NCBI GenBank assembly: GCA_900550465.1
Contig: URSC01000001.1
Span: forward strand, 186,001 to 250,000
Source: an uncultured Alistipes sp.
GTDB lineage: Bacteria; Bacteroidota; Bacteroidia; Bacteroidales; UBA932
DNA: 64,000 bases
Direction: 5' to 3'
How positions within the stretch are numbered: the stretch's first letter is position 1; each line of letters begins with the position of its first letter. Below, in pieces: positions 60,285 through 64,000 of the stretch. The notes under the pieces are model-generated. The model worked only from the letters and a program-made list of their open reading frames with translations. It was not told the DNA's origin and ran no database searches. A program made the position numbers and the translations under genes.

Positions 60285-62078
60285 GTCAGGCAGGGTAAGG
60301 CGGACACATCCGATCTCATCTATGAGATGAAGCGTTAGCCTGCCTTCCGGCAACAGAGGTGCACAATGCTTCAGGCACAGTTCCATAATCCGGCGGATAA
60401 AACGGACCAGGTCTTTATCCGGCATCATAGTCCAGAGGTCCCTGGCAAAATTGACAGATGCAGCTGTCTCCAGGGCCATTGGGGAGCAGCCTGCTTCCAG
60501 AGCTGTACTCCTCAGGAATTCCCGGTTCATGGTGACTTTATGGCTGTGTGTGTCTAGATGGCCCTCGGCCAGCTTGACTGCCTTGCCTATCATCATGCCG
60601 ATGATTGCGTGCGGGAAACCATGGACAGAGGCACTGCTTAGGGCACATCCTATGAAGTTGCCGTACTGGATGAAGGCCTGGGGCGGGAGAGCATGATAGA
60701 GCCGGCGCAGAACTGCCTCGCTGCGGGCCCCGGAGTTGAATACCACCGTGGAGCAGCCCATTGCGCTGGCCACATTGACAGACCGTTCTATGGATGCTGT
60801 AAAGGCCTCGTTGGAGAACGGTCGCACTATTCCTGAAGTACCAATAATGGAGATGCCGCCGACAACCCCCAGTCTGGAATTGAAAGTCTGCCGGGCTATC
60901 TCGGCCCCGTTCTCCACGCTGATGCTTACATCCGCTCCGATGATGCCGAGAGTGGCCAGATTGTCCCTGATCATGCGGCGTGGAGCCGGATTGACGGCCG
61001 GACCGCCCACCGGTATGCCCAAACCCGGAAGAGTTACTGTCCCGACCCCTTCCCCCGGGAGGAAACGGACTTCATCGGAGCCGTTCAGCCGTACCGATGC
61101 CGATATCAGGCATCCGTCAGTAGCATCCGGGTCATCCCCGGAGTGTTTCCGGACAGAAGCAACAGCCGCAGAACCCTCTGTCCTGGAAGTTTCTACCGGC
61201 AGTACAGCTGTTTCTCCTCCGGGCAGGATGACAGCAGACTCCTTGTCACCCTCACCTGTTATCAGCAGCCGTGCTGCCGCGCATGCTGCTGCGGCTGCGC
61301 AAGTTCCGGTAGTGTACCCGCTTTTCAATGGAAAGAAATCCGGAAGCAACTCGTCAATGGCCCTTCTCAGGCCTGATTCTGTGTAGACTGTGCGGAAAGC
61401 TTCCGGAACTGGCGGCCGGTCTACCACAAATACCGGGATACCGAGACTTCCTGCCGCATCCACTTTCTCCCGGAGATAGCCGCTTGCTCCGCTTTCCTTG
61501 GTAATGACGGCATCAGGTCGTACCTGCACGAGAACATCCTTCTCTTTTTCCCCGGGATGGAAAAATATCAGACGCTCCCTCGGAAATCCCCAACTTAGGG
61601 CCTCCTGCACCGATTCCTCTCTTTCCAGTATGCGGAACCAGCATTCATGCCGTTCCCAAAATGGTTTCAGAGCCGGTATGGTCCGGACTCCCGTCAAGGC
61701 CAGCAGCCGGCTGCTGCCGGATTCTTCCAGTTTCCGCACTGCATCATCCCAGTCCGAGCAGAGTATGACTCCTGAAAGTTCCTCGCGCCGGCGTCCGTAG
61801 AGTATTACCGGAAGTCCCGTCAATGAGGCAGCAGCCGCCACCGATGAGTGCAGGCCCAGTGCAAAGGGATGGGCTGCATCCACAATCAGGCCTATTCCGT
61901 GCTGTCGGCAGAATTCCGCGATATCCGCCGCAGTCATGGCTCCTGTCAGCCGGATTCCGTGGCTCAATGAGATTTCCTGGCTCCCGGTCAGTGTGGAATA
62001 GAAGAATGGTTTGCCGCCTTCCTCCACGACCTTGACCGCCGCGCGTCCCTCAGTAGTGCCTCCGAAAATGAGTATCAT
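60267..62078 (-). CDS. cobK-cbiD: precorrin-6A reductase/CbiD fusion
   Basis: 603 residues. Residues 1-245 are CobK/CbiJ (ILIFGGTTEGRAAVKVVEEG, VDAAHPFALGLHSS, ITKESGASGYLREKVDAA). Residues about 255-600 are CbiD (KSGYTTGTCAAAAACAAARL, VNPAPRRMIRDNL, SIIGTSGIVRPFSNEAFTAS). Together they reduce precorrin/cobalt-precorrin-6A and methylate C1 in the anaerobic route of corrin ring synthesis. The two steps are adjacent in the pathway (CbiD then CbiJ), which makes the fusion sensible. Overlaps the next corrin gene by 4 bases and the convergent btuD by 18. Confidence 0.93.
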   Translation of the reverse strand: MILIFGGTTEGRAAVKVVEEGGKPFFYSTLTGSQEISLSHGIRLTGAMTAADIAEFCRQHGIGLIVDAAHPFALGLHSSVAAAASLTGLPVILYGRRREELSGVILCSDWDDAVRKLEESGSSRLLALTGVRTIPALKPFWERHECWFRILEREESVQEALSWGFPRERLIFFHPGEKEKDVLVQVRPDAVITKESGASGYLREKVDAAGSLGIPVFVVDRPPVPEAFRTVYTESGLRRAIDELLPDFFPLKSGYTTGTCAAAAACAAARLLITGEGDKESAVILPGGETAVLPVETSRTEGSAAVASVRKHSGDDPDATDGCLISASVRLNGSDEVRFLPGEGVGTVTLPGLGIPVGGPAVNPAPRRMIRDNLATLGIIGADVSISVENGAEIARQTFNSRLGVVGGISIIGTSGIVRPFSNEAFTASIERSVNVASAMGCSTVVFNSGARSEAVLRRLYHALPPQAFIQYGNFIGCALSSASVHGFPHAIIGMMIGKAVKLAEGHLDTHSHKVTMNREFLRSTALEAGCSPMALETAASVNFARDLWTMMPDKDLVRFIRRIMELCLKHCAPLLPEGRLTLHLIDEIGCVRLTLPDSEPQG

Positions 62079-63898
62079 TGACGGAAAATATGTTTGAAGT
62101 CCTTGTCGTACAGGCAGGAGAGGCCACGGCGGTTGTCTATGGCGTCACCGACTACTATCATCGTGGTAAGAGTGAGGCGGTTGGTGCTGACTATCTCCGC
62201 CAGATGGCGCAGTTCCCCCCTCCAGATTCTCTGATCCGGCCAGGTGAGATGATGGCAGACCGCTACTGGTGTTTCAGGCGGATAGTGCACAAGAAGTTCG
62301 TTCTGTACTTGTTCAGCAATACCGGCGGAAAGAAAAATGCACATTGTTGACCGGGAGCGGGCCAGCAGGCTGAGTTTCTCCCGTTCGGGCATGGGGGTTC
62401 GGCCCTCACCTCTTGTCAGGATGATGGTCTGGACCTTTTCCGGGATGGTGAACTGGGAGCGCAGCTCGGCGGCTGCGGCCTGAAAGGAGGATATTCCCGG
62501 TGTGATGTGGTAGCTCATACTAAATCGGTCGAAAAAATTCATCTGCTCCTGGATTGCTCCATAGATGCACGGGTCTCCGGTATGCAGACGGACTACGAGA
62601 CATCCTCTGTCGTAGTACTCTTTCATAAGGGCAAACTGTTCCTCGAGCGCCATCGGGGCAGATGACCGGATTACGGCTCCGGGCCTGGCACAGGCGGTCA
62701 CCTCTTTCGGAACAAGGCTTCCGGCATAAAGAATCAGATCCGCTGCCTCCAGAAAATGCCTTCCCCTGACCGATATCAGGTCCGGATCGCCAGGGCCCGC
62801 ACCGACGATCTCTATATGCCCCATACGCAGTGCATACGGACTGGCTGCAGCCGCAAAGGTAAAATCATTGCCCTCGCTCAGGCAGGCCTTCTGCTTGTTC
62901 AGCAGAAGGACGGAACCGTCTCCTGCGCTTTTGAGGGCAGCGGCCTCGGCTACGCTGCAAGAACCGGTGGCCTCCATTACCCTTTCAGAAGGGGTCGGAA
63001 CAGGTATCCCTTTCAAGTCATCTGCATTCCAGATCTCCTTTACCGTCCTGAATCCACGGCACAGATCTTCTATCAGAGGTTCATCCCGTTTCAATTCTAT
63101 CGTGGCCACTTTTCCTATGGCCTCCGGATGCCAGCCGTTACAGGACAATACGGTACTGATGTGTTCCACGACTCCTCTGGAAGAGCAGTTCTTCCTGCAT
63201 CCGGCGCCAAGTGTAAGAACAGGAGGGATGTAAGACAGTACCGGAACTTCTCCGAAGCGGATTTTCCGCGGGCCGGCCGATATGACAAGCTCCGTACCGG
63301 AGGGAATACCGGAAGCGTCACGGCATACCGTGACATGAGGCGGAAGAGTGGACTCGAGATACCGCGTGCCTTGGTCACGACATGTCAGGACCAAAGCCGT
63401 TGGCCTGCGGTTGACGAATCTGAATATCACCTCGTTCATCGAGGCTCCCTCTACTTTCTCCCTCCAGCCGAAGCGGGAGGCCAGGACATCCAGCGGCCAC
63501 AGTCCGGTGTTGTCGCTGCGCGTGGTTATGACTGCCTTTCCGGAGGTCAGGGCAGCTACTTTGAGGGCCAGTTCATTGGCTCCGCCTATATGACCCGAAA
63601 GCAAGGGGATGATCCACTGTCCGGTAGAGTCTGCAACGATCACTGCAGGATCGGAATGCTTGTCCACGATATGCGGTGCTATAGCCCTGAGGCAGATACC
63701 GGCCGAGCAGAACATCACCCAGGCTCCGTAGTCTCTGAAATGCTCTTCCGTAAGGGCCGTCAGGGATGCAAAAGATGTCCATCCATCTGCAGAAAATGAT
63801 GCAAAGCGGTCCGCTCCAAGTTCTTCCGCGACTTTCCCGGCGAGAGCCAGAGATTCCACAGATATGGTGACTACAGCAATTTTTACTTTATTTTCCAT
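62075..63898 (-). CDS. cbiG-cobM: CbiG/precorrin-4 C11-methyltransferase fusion
   Basis: 607 residues. Residues 1 to about 350 are CbiG (FCSAGICLRAIAPHIVDKHS, PLLSGHIGGANELA, then the C-terminal GAGCRKNCSSRGVVEHI and VATIELKRDEPLI). Residues about 362-607 are CobM/CbiF (IEIVGAGPGDPDLISVRGRH, LHTGDPCIYGAIQEQM, ITPGISSFQAAAAEL, ILTRGEGRTPMPEREKL). CbiF methylates C11 of cobalt-precorrin-4, and CbiG then opens the ring lactone, so consecutive steps are again joined. Transcribed before cobK-cbiD with a 4-base overlap, and after the partial gene at the right edge. Confidence 0.94.
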   Translation of the reverse strand: MENKVKIAVVTISVESLALAGKVAEELGADRFASFSADGWTSFASLTALTEEHFRDYGAWVMFCSAGICLRAIAPHIVDKHSDPAVIVADSTGQWIIPLLSGHIGGANELALKVAALTSGKAVITTRSDNTGLWPLDVLASRFGWREKVEGASMNEVIFRFVNRRPTALVLTCRDQGTRYLESTLPPHVTVCRDASGIPSGTELVISAGPRKIRFGEVPVLSYIPPVLTLGAGCRKNCSSRGVVEHISTVLSCNGWHPEAIGKVATIELKRDEPLIEDLCRGFRTVKEIWNADDLKGIPVPTPSERVMEATGSCSVAEAAALKSAGDGSVLLLNKQKACLSEGNDFTFAAAASPYALRMGHIEIVGAGPGDPDLISVRGRHFLEAADLILYAGSLVPKEVTACARPGAVIRSSAPMALEEQFALMKEYYDRGCLVVRLHTGDPCIYGAIQEQMNFFDRFSMSYHITPGISSFQAAAAELRSQFTIPEKVQTIILTRGEGRTPMPEREKLSLLARSRSTMCIFLSAGIAEQVQNELLVHYPPETPVAVCHHLTWPDQRIWRGELRHLAEIVSTNRLTLTTMIVVGDAIDNRRGLSCLYDKDFKHIFRQ

Positions 63899-64000
63899 GT
63901 TTTACAGCTTTGAGAATGGTTATGGGGTTATGGTCTCCATCCCGGAGAACCGTATTTGAGGCAAGAGTCATTCCGCAATCAGCCGTGGAGCGTACGAATG
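63888..64000 (-). CDS. C-terminal end of a further gene (probably corrin biosynthesis)
   Basis: Only the last 36 codons are in the window, ending ...DHNPITILKAVKHGK at TAA 63890-63888. It overlaps the cbiG-cobM start by 11 bases, so it is the upstream gene of the same operon. The fragment is too short to name; a corrin methyltransferase is likely from context. Confidence 0.55.
   Translation of the reverse strand, partial: FVRSTADCGMTLASNTVLRDGDHNPITILKAVKHGK

Noticed and set aside
62756..63799. 347-codon plus-strand frame
   Set aside because: Antisense to cbiG-cobM; no recognisable domain.
1..64000. tRNA, rRNA or prophage structural genes
   Set aside because: None recognised on either strand; the phage-like signals are limited to defence genes and a BRO-N domain.

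Overview
The window looks like chromosomal DNA of a Bacteroidales bacterium, probably a gut anaerobe with a moderately G+C-rich genome. This rests on several signs: TAnnTTTG/TTG promoters, class III anaerobic ribonucleotide reductases, a TonB-dependent receptor with a carboxypeptidase-like N-terminal domain, many lipoproteins, imelysin, DUF4491, MobC-type coupling-protein and IS21 remnants. I cannot fix the genus. No rRNA, tRNA or CRISPR array was recognised.

Layout. 1-10.3 kb: a secreted M28 peptidase (cut by the window edge), a lipoprotein esterase and a redox/stress cluster (CMD-cupin protein, two paralogous hexapeptide acetyltransferases, an Fe-S aldo/keto reductase, an AraC regulator, a flavodoxin). 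This cluster is interrupted by an Abi_2 defence gene and truncated gene copies. 10.5-16.8 kb: an operon for a porin-like protein, imelysin, a di-haem oxidoreductase and a CcsBA haem-attachment protein. 16.8-21.8 kb: tetR, two ABC exporters and a methyltransferase. 21.9-25 kb: a degraded zone with DUF4491, a GNAT enzyme, an lgt-like remnant, an antitoxin beside a damaged PIN toxin, and a truncated DUF169 gene.

25-33.5 kb: first B12 locus, with cobO, DUF2284, an ATP-pyrophosphatase-like protein, then a cobalamin riboswitch followed by btuF-btuC-btuD-nrdD-nrdG. It is visibly A+T-richer than its surroundings. 33.7-40.7 kb: a mobile remnant with a lone coupling protein, an AbiEi/AbiEii toxin-antitoxin pair and an IS21 element with a nonsense codon in istA. 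40.8-43.8 kb: a TonB-dependent receptor and a TPR-like partner. 44-50.1 kb: a second redox/detoxification cluster (hydrolase, aldo/keto reductase, two AraC regulators, Nim-like protein, CAT-like protein, CrcB, flavodoxin). 50.1-53.9 kb: a non-coding stretch with three copies of an unusual paired-heptamer repeat, an AraC regulator, a BRO-N/Fic protein and an acyl-CoA ligase.

54-64 kb: second B12 locus. A cobalamin riboswitch precedes nrdD, an nrdG reading frame fused to a btuF-like lipoprotein, btuC and btuD. Facing it are the corrin-ring fusions cobK-cbiD and cbiG-cobM.

The two B12 loci have a common logic. When B12 is scarce, the riboswitch should raise both B12 import and a B12-independent ribonucleotide reductase. 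The continuous NrdG-BtuF frame is the most unusual protein. A second unexplained signal is a set of five 71-73 bp units with inverted AGTCTGT/ACAGACT ends, found only in two gene-free gaps 27 kb apart.
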